Assembly (NCBI GenBank): GCA_002311645.1
Contig: DBYW01000038.1
Span: 53,326-114,740, forward strand
Direction of reading: 5' to 3'
Source: Bacteroidales bacterium UBA1176
GTDB taxonomy: Bacteria; Bacteroidota; Bacteroidia; Bacteroidales; WCHB1-69
DNA length: 61,415 bases
Shown here: positions 16,323-24,417 of the stretch, piece after piece
Position numbering within the stretch: position 1 is the stretch's first letter
Layout: every line of letters starts with the position of its first letter
Position numbers and translations under genes: made by a program
The notes under the pieces: model-generated
Database searches by the model: none
What the model saw: only the letters and a program-made list of their open reading frames with translations
Told to the model about the DNA's origin: nothing

Positions 16323-17786
16323 TTAGTCTGCAAGGTCGGTGAAGAACTCGCTCATGTCATTGCTCACTTCGTAGGATGAGCGGTAGTCCATGGTGGCTGT
16401 TGCAAGCGGGGCCATTTCGTTTCTGGACATGTCGGATGCCGAGGTGGACATCGTCTTCATCCGGAGGACGGCAGGTTCGCTCACGATTCTTTGGAAATCC
16501 TCCTCGCTGGAGAAGAGGAAATCTTTTTGGGGCTCCAATTGGCCGTCGGGAAATGGTTGAACGGGTTGGGATTGTATGGCAGGGGCAGAATCAAACGTGA
16601 AGACATTCTGCTCGACTTGCTGTACGGGTTCGGGAGAGGCGACGAGACTGTCGAGGTCGTTGGATCCATTCTTGAAAGCATCTACTGCTTCGGATGTTGG
16701 AATGGTCACAGGGTCGTCTTTGAGGACATTGTTTGAGCTGGTGAGGCCTGTGTTGAAGATGGTGTCGTTGTTGGAAAGTTTGTCGTCGACAATAAGGCTG
16801 TGAGTCTGTCCCTCTTCTTGGTCGTTGAAGTTGGTGATGATGATGGAGAGCTTGATGGCGTCGCCGAGGCTCTCGTCCACGCCTTGGCCCCAGATGACGT
16901 GTGCATCGTCGCTTTCCAATTCGTAGAAATGGTCGGTGAGTTGTTCCAGTTCGGATGCCGTGAAGTTGGCGTCCGGGCCGTAGCTGATGAAAAAGAGGAA
17001 ATTCTGTGCGCCTGTGATGTTGGTGGTATCGAGGAGCGGGCAGTTGAGGGCGTCCTTGACCACCTGTTCCACGCGGTCCTCGCCGCTTGCGACGGCTAGG
17101 CCGAGCATGGCCTTGCCGCTGTCTTTCATGACGGTTTGCACGTCGTTGAAGTCAACGTTCTGGCTATAGTCCACAGTGATGAGCTCGGCGATGCACTTGA
17201 CGGCATTCTTGAGGACATCGTCGGCGTAACTGTACGCCTTGAGCATGTTTTGATCCTTGTAGTAGGTGAGGATATTTTGGTTTTTGACGACAATGAGGGA
17301 GTCGACGTGCTTGGAGAGTTCTTCGATGCCCTTGTCGGCAAGTTTGCGGCGGTTTTTAGCCTCGAAGCGGAATGGATAGGTGACCACGCCAATGGTGAGG
17401 ATGCCCATCTCCTGGGCCACTTGGGCGATGACAGGGGAGGCGCCGGTGCCGGTGCCTTTGCCCATGCCGGCGGTGATGAACAACATCTTGGTCTCCTCGC
17501 CGATGAACTCGCGGATCTTGTCTTTGCTTTCCGTAGCCAGTTGGCAGGCGATTTCAGGTCTGGCACCTGCGCCCAGGCCATTGCCAAGCAGGAGCTTTTC
17601 AGGCACGGGGTTGTTTTTCAAATGGCCTTGGTCAGTATTGCAGACGAGGAAATCCACGCCCACGATACCTTCACAGTACATGTGTTTCACGGCGTTGCTG
17701 CCGCCGCCGCCGACGCCGATCACTTTGATGATGGAGGAGTTTTCGCGTGCGCCGTAATCAGGTGTAAAATCCATTCTGTCAGTCAT
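16323..17786 (-). CDS. ftsZ: Cell division protein FtsZ
   Basis: The tubulin-like GTPase that forms the division ring; 487 residues. The GTP-binding motifs are GVGGGGSNAV (residues 24-33) and the tubulin signature GMGKGTGTGASP (107-118), where position 110 is Lys instead of the more common Gly. The polymerisation domain ends near residue 325. A linker of about 140 acidic/Gln-rich residues follows, ending in SYEVSNDMSEFFTDLAD. This end does not look like the usual FtsA/ZipA-binding peptide. It follows ftsA by 64 bases. Confidence 0.97.
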   Translation of the reverse strand: MTDRMDFTPDYGARENSSIIKVIGVGGGGSNAVKHMYCEGIVGVDFLVCNTDQGHLKNNPVPEKLLLGNGLGAGARPEIACQLATESKDKIREFIGEETKMLFITAGMGKGTGTGASPVIAQVAQEMGILTIGVVTYPFRFEAKNRRKLADKGIEELSKHVDSLIVVKNQNILTYYKDQNMLKAYSYADDVLKNAVKCIAELITVDYSQNVDFNDVQTVMKDSGKAMLGLAVASGEDRVEQVVKDALNCPLLDTTNITGAQNFLFFISYGPDANFTASELEQLTDHFYELESDDAHVIWGQGVDESLGDAIKLSIIITNFNDQEEGQTHSLIVDDKLSNNDTIFNTGLTSSNNVLKDDPVTIPTSEAVDAFKNGSNDLDSLVASPEPVQQVEQNVFTFDSAPAIQSQPVQPFPDGQLEPQKDFLFSSEEDFQRIVSEPAVLRMKTMSTSASDMSRNEMAPLATATMDYRSSYEVSNDMSEFFTDLAD

Positions 17787-17850
17787 ATCTTGATTTTTTT
17801 AATTCTAAAACAATAGGTTGGTTATCTTAAGGTTTTGGTTTTGTTGTCTA

Positions 17851-19206
17851 TTAATGTAAGTCTTCGAGGGCATTGGTCAGCCAGGAATGAACTTTTTCCA
17901 AGAAGCCCCATCCGCCGCCGGAGGGTTCTTTGGGCCTTTTGGGATCGCTGCCTTTTTCTTTTTTCTTGCCACCGAAGAGATTGCGGCTCTTCGTCTCACC
18001 TGTCGTGTCAACTCCTTCGTCTTCAGTGTTCACGCGCAGGTGCTCTTCGGCCAGGATGCCGTATTTGAGAAGTCCGAGTGCGGTGGCGTACATGGGTTGT
18101 TTGAGTTCTGTGGGGATGTCTTCGGAGAAACCGTTGACGGGGAAACCGATGCGGGTGGGTTTCTGGAGCACAAATTTGCTCAGTTCTTTGATGTGACGCA
18201 GGTTCGCGCCGCCACCGGTAAGCACGATGTTAAGAATCTTGTTCTTGTAACCGGAATATTCGATTTCTTTCTTGATGGTGTTGAGAATCTCTTCTTGCAC
18301 GCGGCAATTGATGATCTTGGAGAGGTACGGCTCGCTGATCTGTATGGCTTCTTGCTCGGGACGGGGGATGGTGATGAGGTTGTTCTCGTTGCTTTTGTTG
18401 ACGATGCAGGTCCCGTATTTGATTTTGATTTGCTCGGCCATCTCGAAGGAGATCTGGCACAGTTTCGCGATGTCGCTGGTGATGACGTTGCCGCCGAGGG
18501 CGATGACCTTGGTGTAGACGGGGCTGCCGTCGATATAGATGATGAGGTCGGTGGTGCCGCCGCCGATGTCCACCAATGCAACGCCGTTTTTCTTCTCATC
18601 TTCAGTGAGGCAGGCGATGCCAGAGGCCATGGGCTCCAAGACGATGTCTTTGAAATTTGTCCCCGAGTTGTTGCCGCACAGGCGAATTTTGTCCACCTCC
18701 TTTTGGCGCCCGGTGATCAGTTGGTAGATACCCATGATGGAGTTGCCGAGTTCGCCGGCGGGGGAGTTTGTCTCCCGGGAGTCGTCGATGATGTAGCGTT
18801 GGGGTATCACGTCGACGATTTGCTCACCTGGGGGCACGGCTGCCTTGAAGACTTCTGCCTTGAGGTTGTCGATCTCCTCGTCGGAAATGGGGATGTCGTT
18901 GTTGCCGTAACGGTAGATGATATGCTTGTAGAGGTTGGTCTTGATGTGATGGCCGGCGATGCCCACGTAGGCGTCCTGAATCTGCATGTTGGCATGTTGC
19001 TCGGCGATGGACTTGGATTGCACAATGCCGTCGACCGTGCGGTTGATGTTTTGGATTTCTCCAAATTCCACGCCGGAAGAGGCTGCGACGCCGTGTCCGA
19101 TGACGGAAATCTTTCCGCTCTTTTCGTTGCGATAGCCGATGACGGTGGCTATTTTGGTGGTGCCGATGTCGAGTCCGACGATGAGGTTGTTGTCGATGTT
19201 CTCCAT
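17851..19206 (-). CDS. ftsA: Cell division protein FtsA
   Basis: An actin-like ATPase that tethers FtsZ to the membrane; 451 residues. Visible are phosphate 1 motif GLDIGTTKIAT, the 1C-domain region after GEIQNINRTVDGI, phosphate 2 LVDIGGGTTDLI, and the adenosine motif VLTGGGANLRHI. After a basic, Gly/Lys-rich linker (about 400-430) the protein ends in an amphipathic helix with WGFLEKVHSWLTNALEDL, the membrane-targeting sequence. It starts nine bases after ftsQ ends. Confidence 0.97.
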   Translation of the reverse strand: MENIDNNLIVGLDIGTTKIATVIGYRNEKSGKISVIGHGVAASSGVEFGEIQNINRTVDGIVQSKSIAEQHANMQIQDAYVGIAGHHIKTNLYKHIIYRYGNNDIPISDEEIDNLKAEVFKAAVPPGEQIVDVIPQRYIIDDSRETNSPAGELGNSIMGIYQLITGRQKEVDKIRLCGNNSGTNFKDIVLEPMASGIACLTEDEKKNGVALVDIGGGTTDLIIYIDGSPVYTKVIALGGNVITSDIAKLCQISFEMAEQIKIKYGTCIVNKSNENNLITIPRPEQEAIQISEPYLSKIINCRVQEEILNTIKKEIEYSGYKNKILNIVLTGGGANLRHIKELSKFVLQKPTRIGFPVNGFSEDIPTELKQPMYATALGLLKYGILAEEHLRVNTEDEGVDTTGETKSRNLFGGKKKEKGSDPKRPKEPSGGGWGFLEKVHSWLTNALEDLH

Positions 19207-19215
19207 AAGGGTATG

Positions 19216-19968
19216 TTATCTGTGTTGGGCGATGATTCTGTTTTTGAAGCGAACGTCAAGCTGGGCGTATTGGTCGAATCCCTTGCGGGGGATGCCTTGT
19301 TGGTATACATGGCGTAGGTTCTCCAATTTCTCTTCGGCGTTGTCGGTGTTTCCAAAGAGGACAATCTGATTGCCTATGGTGGAGACCAGTTCCAGCTGGT
19401 TGTTCGTGTTGCGGTATATTTGGCGGAACTGGCTCTTCAGGAATGGATCCTGGTCGATGAGTTTGGCGAGTTCAAGGACTGGGGTCAGTTCCTTGTTGGC
19501 TGTGGCGCCTTTTTTGTAGTGCTGGTGGATGCTGCCGTTCGCGATGGCTAAGAAATCGGTCATTTTCAGGGTGTAAGGCATCAGGGCGCCTTCCGGGTCA
19601 AGAAAATATTCGTCGCCATCGTTGGTGTACACATGCAGCAGCGCGGTTCGCAAAGTGTAGTCGATCACCAGTTTTGTGCCGGCAAAATGAACAAAATTGA
19701 TCTCCTGCACGTAGGGGTTGGCTTTCAGCAGCGATGTGATGGACGCCAGATCCACATCCTTCATTTTTTTCCCGACAGTCTCGATGTCGGCTTTGGCCAA
19801 CATCTTTTCCACGTCGTTCTGTGTCAGCATGACGCTCTCATTTTGCGTGTGGACATTCACTTCCAATTTGCTGCATGTGCGGTTCGGCATTTTTACAATA
19901 GCCAAAACGACTACTGTAAAAACACTGATAATGAGTACAATGGATGCGATAAGTCGGAAAATTTTCAT
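19216..19968 (-). CDS. ftsQ: Cell division protein FtsQ/DivIB-like
   Basis: A bitopic division protein of 250 residues linking FtsB/FtsL to the early divisome. It has one N-terminal membrane segment (IASIVLIISVFTVVVLAIV, residues 7-25) and a periplasmic part with a POTRA-like region (VMLTQNDVEKMLA...NPYVQEINFVHFAGTKLVIDY) followed by the FtsQ beta domain (YFLDPEGALMPYT). The call rests on topology, the POTRA-like region and its place before ftsA. Its own -7 box lies 29 bases upstream. Confidence 0.88.
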   Translation of the reverse strand: MKIFRLIASIVLIISVFTVVVLAIVKMPNRTCSKLEVNVHTQNESVMLTQNDVEKMLAKADIETVGKKMKDVDLASITSLLKANPYVQEINFVHFAGTKLVIDYTLRTALLHVYTNDGDEYFLDPEGALMPYTLKMTDFLAIANGSIHQHYKKGATANKELTPVLELAKLIDQDPFLKSQFRQIYRNTNNQLELVSTIGNQIVLFGNTDNAEEKLENLRHVYQQGIPRKGFDQYAQLDVRFKNRIIAQHR

Positions 19969-19996
19969 TCTGGTGCAAACAATTCATGCAGAGCCA

Positions 19997-20004
19997 CAAA
20001 AATA
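19997..20004 (-). promoter_or_regulatory. Bacteroidota -7 box for ftsQAZ
   Basis: TATTTTTG on the minus strand lies 29 bases before the ftsQ ATG. An imperfect hairpin (AAAGAGGT...ACCTCCTTT) at about 20011-20038 separates it from nadK. Confidence 0.5.
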
Positions 20005-20091
20005 CAACATTTAAAGGAGGTTTTTAAGACCTCTTTTGCAGAAAAAATAAACACGATTTTGTTGATAATGCCGCTCCTGTTTTGCGGGTCA

Positions 20092-20961
20092 TTAGCGGTT
20101 GCGCTTGTCGATTCCCCAGAGCAGTTTTTCGCGGATGACCTCGTAGAAATTGTTGTGCTCAAGCTGGAGGGTGCGGATGTGGAAATGTTCCTTGCTCACA
20201 GTGAGTTTGACGTTTTCGTCGACGATGAATTTTTGGGAATCGAGGTTGAGGGCGTATTGGCCGCTGCGGGTTTGCACCTCCACGTGGAGGGTTGTGTCGG
20301 CGGGAATGGCCAAAGGTCTCACATTGAGCGAGTGGGAGGCGATGGGGGTGAGCACCATCACCTGCGAACGGGGGTGCAGGATGGGGCCGCCGCAACTCAT
20401 CGAGTATGCCGTCGATCCGGTCGGCGTGGCCATGATAAGCCCGTCGCCCCAATACGTGTTCACAATTTTCCCGTCCGAGCGCACGGTCACAGCGATGATG
20501 GTGTCGGTATCCGTGGTGCGGATGGTCAGGTCGTTGACCACAAAAGGGTTGGTCATCCCTTGTAACGGGCTGCTGCTGTCCACATGCAGCAAAAAACGCT
20601 CCTCCACGCTGTATTTGCCCTCCAGAAGCATTTGGAAGCACTCCTTATAGTTCTCTTTCTTGATGTCGGAAAGAAAGCCGATGCGGCCGGTGTTGATGCC
20701 AACGAGCGGAATGTTGAGGTCGCCCACGAGGTTGGCGGCATCGATGAATGAGCCGTCGCCACCGATGGAGACCATGCAGTCGATGGCATCATGTTGCGAT
20801 AGTTCGTCGTGGGTGTTGAAAAGTGCATGGCAACCGCCTGGATAGGCGCAGTTGCCATGCAATAACAAGTCAAACCCTCTGGAATGCAGGTGTTCGACAA
20901 CGTTTTGTACGAATTTTTGTTCCTCCGTGCCGCGTTTGCGGCTGTAGAGTGCAAGTCTCAT
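20092..20961 (-). CDS. nadK: NAD kinase
   Basis: Phosphorylates NAD to NADP; 289 residues from MRLALYSRKRG. Hallmarks are the GGDG motif (SIGGDGSFIDAA), the nucleotide-binding segment FVVNDLTI and GDGLIMATPTGSTAYSMSCG with the conserved Gly-Asp and Ser-Thr-Ala-Tyr. The start overlaps the buk stop by one base (TAATG), so the two are probably coupled. A longer frame reaching 21069 only repeats buk out of frame and is rejected. Confidence 0.96.
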   Translation of the reverse strand: MRLALYSRKRGTEEQKFVQNVVEHLHSRGFDLLLHGNCAYPGGCHALFNTHDELSQHDAIDCMVSIGGDGSFIDAANLVGDLNIPLVGINTGRIGFLSDIKKENYKECFQMLLEGKYSVEERFLLHVDSSSPLQGMTNPFVVNDLTIRTTDTDTIIAVTVRSDGKIVNTYWGDGLIMATPTGSTAYSMSCGGPILHPRSQVMVLTPIASHSLNVRPLAIPADTTLHVEVQTRSGQYALNLDSQKFIVDENVKLTVSKEHFHIRTLQLEHNNFYEVIREKLLWGIDKRNR

Positions 20962-22031
20962 TACTGGTAGTCCTGTACTTCCACTTCGCCGTTGATGATC
21001 ATGTTGGCGTTGAGGGCCATGGCGGCCATTTCGTCTTCGCCGGGATAGACGGCGACGGGGGCGATCCATTCGATGTAGTTCTTGATGCGTCTGATGACGG
21101 GCTTGCCGTAGGCGATGCCGCCGGTCAGGATGATGGCATCGATTTTGCCTTTCAGAACCACGGCATTCTCGCCGATTTGCTTGGCCACCTGATAGGCGAA
21201 AGCTTCTTCAAGCAGCTCGGCCTTGGGGTCGCCGGCAATGGCGGCCTTCTCCACGGCGAGTGCGTCGTTGCTGCCGAAATAGCCGACATATCCGCCTTTG
21301 CCGACCAAGATTTTCTGCATGTCCTGCTTGGTGTACTTGCCGCTGAAGCAGGCTTCGAGGAATTGGTTCATCGGGAGGGTTCCGGAACGTTCGGGTGAGA
21401 AGGGACCTTCCCCGTCAAGGGCTTGGTTGACATCAATGACACGGCCTTTTTCGTGGGCGCCCACACTGACACCGCCGCCCATGTGGCAGACGATGAGGTT
21501 CAAATCTTCGTATTTCTTGTTGTTGTCGCGAGCGTACATGCGGGCGATGGCCTTTTGGTTCAAGGCATGGAAGATGGATTTGCGCTCAAAGTCGGGATGT
21601 CCCGAAATGCGTGCGATCTCGTTGAACTCGTCCACAACCACAGGATCGGCGATGTAGGCATCTTTCAGGCCGATGACGTTGGCCAGACTCTTGGCAATGA
21701 GACCGCCGAGGTTGCAGGCGTGTTGCCCGTTGTATCCGGCTTTCAAATGCTCGATCATCAGGTCGTTGATTCTATAGACACCTGATTTCAGGGGCTTGAT
21801 CAAACCGCCGCGGCCCATGATGACATCAATGGAGTGCAGGTCTATCTTCTGGGCTTCCAGTTCGGCGATGATGACGTCGCGCCGGAATGGATATTGGTCG
21901 GCGATGGTAGCATACTTGGAAATTTCTTCCGTGCTGTGTTTGATGTTTTTCACGAACACCTGCTCATTGCCCTCGAAGATGGCAATCTTGGTTGAGGTGG
22001 AACCCGGATTGATGGCGAGAATTCTTTTCAT
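20961..22031 (-). CDS. buk: Butyrate kinase
   Basis: Interconverts butyryl phosphate and butyrate with ATP, the last step of the Ptb-Buk route; 356 residues. The acetate/butyrate kinase fold is shown by INPGSTSTKIA, the MGRGGLIKPLKSGVYRIN segment typical of Buk rather than AckA, CHMGGGVSVGAH and the C-terminal ILTGGIAYG. No phosphotransbutyrylase gene is adjacent, so the partner must be elsewhere. A branched-chain acyl substrate is also possible. Confidence 0.94.
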   Translation of the reverse strand: MKRILAINPGSTSTKIAIFEGNEQVFVKNIKHSTEEISKYATIADQYPFRRDVIIAELEAQKIDLHSIDVIMGRGGLIKPLKSGVYRINDLMIEHLKAGYNGQHACNLGGLIAKSLANVIGLKDAYIADPVVVDEFNEIARISGHPDFERKSIFHALNQKAIARMYARDNNKKYEDLNLIVCHMGGGVSVGAHEKGRVIDVNQALDGEGPFSPERSGTLPMNQFLEACFSGKYTKQDMQKILVGKGGYVGYFGSNDALAVEKAAIAGDPKAELLEEAFAYQVAKQIGENAVVLKGKIDAIILTGGIAYGKPVIRRIKNYIEWIAPVAVYPGEDEMAAMALNANMIINGEVEVQDYQ

Positions 22032-22141
22032 ATTTTTCTAAGGTTTTGTTTATTAGCGAATTAAAACACCCGTTTTTTTCTAATGGAGAGTTTTTCTTCT
22101 GGGGTTTTCTTGAATTTTTCAAGAGATAAAATTCAAGGTTG

Positions 22142-22149
22142 CAAATGTA
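22142..22149 (-). promoter_or_regulatory. Bacteroidota -7 box for buk-nadK
   Basis: TACATTTG on the minus strand lies about 110 bases upstream of buk. The leader contains the perfect palindrome CTTGAA-TTT-TTCAAG at 22109-22123. Confidence 0.5.
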
Positions 22150-22226
22150 CGTAAATTTTTGTCATCTGAAGATATTTGAAAAAATAAAAAGTGACATTTC
22201 TCGTTATAGGCGAAATATTGACTGAG

Positions 22227-23381
22227 ATGCTTATTCGGTTTTTCCATTACACGCTGGTGACCTGCGCCTATTTGCTTGCAGTTATCTATGTGTTGTTCAG
22301 GATGATGCAGATTTTCCCAGGAAAAAGTCGATGGGGAAAGGCGGCCTGTTGGTTAGGTGGAGTGATGTCTGTTTTCTTCATTGTGACGCTCTATTTACGC
22401 CTCTTCAATTTGGGCGGCTGGTTCATTCCTTTCCAAAATGTGGCGTACATTTGGATGACCTTTGTGTTCTATGTCTTCCTGTTGACATTGTTGTTCACCC
22501 TTTTTCGAGTGGTCTCCAGTTGGATCAAGCCGTTGCGTGAATGGCTTGCCCCGCGCATGTTGTCCATACAGCGCGGATACGCGCTCTTTACATTCCTTTT
22601 TGTTTGTGCGTTGCTGGTGTACGGGCTTTACCATTTCACACAACCCAAGGTGAAAGAGTTGACTCTGGAGATTGACAAACCTGTGCCCGAGTGGAAAATC
22701 GTGGTGATCAGCGATATGCATCTTGGCACGATGTCCGCTGATGTGATGCGGCGTCACGTGGACACCATCAATGCCATGAAACCGGATTTGGTGTTGATGG
22801 TGGGCGACCAATTTGTGGTCAATTGGCGCGACATTTCCCCGATGGAGTATGCCAATGTTTTGCGACGACTGCACCCGAGATACGGGGTGTATGCTATCCA
22901 TGGAAATCATGAGTCGTACCATGAGATCTCCTATAATAAGGATCCGCGTGTGGCACAACTTTTCAAGTATATGAAAATAAAATTGTTGAACGACACAGCA
23001 GTCGTTGTCGGGGATTCTTTGGTCCTTGCCGGGCGCGCAGACACCTCCCGTGTTTATCCGCGCAAGTCCTTGGGAGAGCTGGTGGCCAACGTGCCTGAAT
23101 CATTGCCGCTCATTCTCCTCGACCATCGTCCCGACAACATGCGTGTGGCGCATCAATATGGTGTGGACGTGCAGTTTTCTGGACATACCCATAACGGTCA
23201 GTTATTCCCGATGAATGTGAAACAGCGTGTGGAGGGACTTATCAATGGCAAACTCTACTACGGTTATAAAAACATGGGCGGCACGCATTGCTACGTGACC
23301 GCCGGTTTGGGAGGGTCTGGCGCACCGGTTCGTATCGGAACGTCAGGCGAGATTGTAGTTGTCAAGTTAAAACAGAAATAG
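22227..23381 (+). CDS. Membrane-anchored metallophosphoesterase (YaeI-like)
   Basis: A calcineurin-like phosphoesterase with an N-terminal membrane part, 384 residues. About four hydrophobic segments fill residues 5-135. The catalytic domain follows with SDMHLG, GDQFV, GNHES and SGHTHNGQ, the metal ligands of the family. This layout matches YaeI/YkuE-type enzymes that act on lipid-linked substrates such as UDP-2,3-diacylglucosamine, but specificity is not shown. A GTG at 22191 could extend the N-terminus by 12 residues; the ATG MLIRFFHYTL is preferred. It is convergent with pdxA, 13 bases apart. Confidence 0.88.
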   Translation: MLIRFFHYTLVTCAYLLAVIYVLFRMMQIFPGKSRWGKAACWLGGVMSVFFIVTLYLRLFNLGGWFIPFQNVAYIWMTFVFYVFLLTLLFTLFRVVSSWIKPLREWLAPRMLSIQRGYALFTFLFVCALLVYGLYHFTQPKVKELTLEIDKPVPEWKIVVISDMHLGTMSADVMRRHVDTINAMKPDLVLMVGDQFVVNWRDISPMEYANVLRRLHPRYGVYAIHGNHESYHEISYNKDPRVAQLFKYMKIKLLNDTAVVVGDSLVLAGRADTSRVYPRKSLGELVANVPESLPLILLDHRPDNMRVAHQYGVDVQFSGHTHNGQLFPMNVKQRVEGLINGKLYYGYKNMGGTHCYVTAGLGGSGAPVRIGTSGEIVVVKLKQK

Positions 23382-23394
23382 GAGCAGTTGGCGC

Positions 23395-24408
23395 TTATTG
23401 GGCGTATTGTTCCCGATTCCTTAGAATGTCAATGGCCAAGTAGATGGCATTGCGCATGGATTGTCCATTGGCGACATTTTTGCCTGCAATGTCGTATGCC
23501 GTACCATGAGCTGGCGATGTGCGCACGATGGGCAGGCCGGCAGTGAAATTCACGCCTTCAGTGCCGAGGATCTTGAAAGGCAGCATGCCTTGGTCGTGAT
23601 ACATGGCTAACACGGCATCAAACTTGCGGTAGGAGCCGGTGCCAAAGAAACCATCGGCGGGGAAAGGACCGAAAGCATTGATGTGGTTCTGGAATGCGAG
23701 TTCGATGGCGGGCGTGATGATATCCTTCTCTTCGTTGCCGAGCAAACCGTTGTCGCCGCAGTGTGGATTCAACGAAAGCACCGCAATGTTCGGGTTGTTC
23801 ACTCCGAAGTCCTGTTTGAGGGAATGATGCAGGATTTGCAACTTCTGCCCAATAATCTCTTTGTTGATAGATTGCGCTACCTTGCCGATGGGCAGGTGGT
23901 TGGTGACGAAGCCTACACGCAAGTTCTCGGCCACCATCATCATCATAGCCTTGTCTTTGCCACCGAAATAGTGTTCAAAAAACTCCGTCTGTCCCGGGAA
24001 GTTGAACTTGTCGGACTGGATGTTGTCCTTGTTGACGGGTGCGGTGACGATGGCGTCGATGTTTTTGTTCTTGAGGTCGCGGCCGGCGGCGTAAAGAGCG
24101 CGCTCGGCCATCTGGCCAGCCAGCTTGGTGGAAGTGCCTAACTCGATCTTGACCTCTTCCTCAAGCAGGTTGATGAGACTGGGACGCTTCAGGGATGCTT
24201 GTTCTGCACTCTTGACATATTGGAATGTGAAATCCTGGAGATCCAGATTCTTGCGATGATAGGATGCGGCTTTGGAGAGCCCATAGACAATCGGGGTGCA
24301 CAACTCCATGATTTTGTTGTCGTACAACGCTTTGATAATGACCTCATATCCCACACCGTTGATGTCGCCGTGGGTAATGCCTATCTTATATAATTTGTTG
24401 TCAGCCAT
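23395..24408 (-). CDS. pdxA: 4-hydroxythreonine-4-phosphate dehydrogenase
   Basis: The NAD-dependent step of DXP-dependent pyridoxal 5'-phosphate synthesis; 337 residues. The N-terminus reads GITHGDINGVGYEV (phosphate/nucleotide region). The metal-binding histidines lie in TNHLPIG, AMYHDQGMLPFK and TSPAHGTAYDIAG. LNPHCGDNGLLG is also characteristic. It follows infB by nine bases and is probably cotranscribed with nusA-infB. Confidence 0.96.
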   Translation of the reverse strand: MADNKLYKIGITHGDINGVGYEVIIKALYDNKIMELCTPIVYGLSKAASYHRKNLDLQDFTFQYVKSAEQASLKRPSLINLLEEEVKIELGTSTKLAGQMAERALYAAGRDLKNKNIDAIVTAPVNKDNIQSDKFNFPGQTEFFEHYFGGKDKAMMMMVAENLRVGFVTNHLPIGKVAQSINKEIIGQKLQILHHSLKQDFGVNNPNIAVLSLNPHCGDNGLLGNEEKDIITPAIELAFQNHINAFGPFPADGFFGTGSYRKFDAVLAMYHDQGMLPFKILGTEGVNFTAGLPIVRTSPAHGTAYDIAGKNVANGQSMRNAIYLAIDILRNREQYAQ

Positions 24409-24417
24409 AATTGGAGA

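Noticed and set aside
17430..17470. Lys110 in the FtsZ tubulin signature (GMGKGTGTG instead of GMGGGTGTG).
   Set aside because: As I recall the published FtsZ signature allows Gly or Lys at this position, and all other GTP-binding residues are intact, so it is not treated as a defect.
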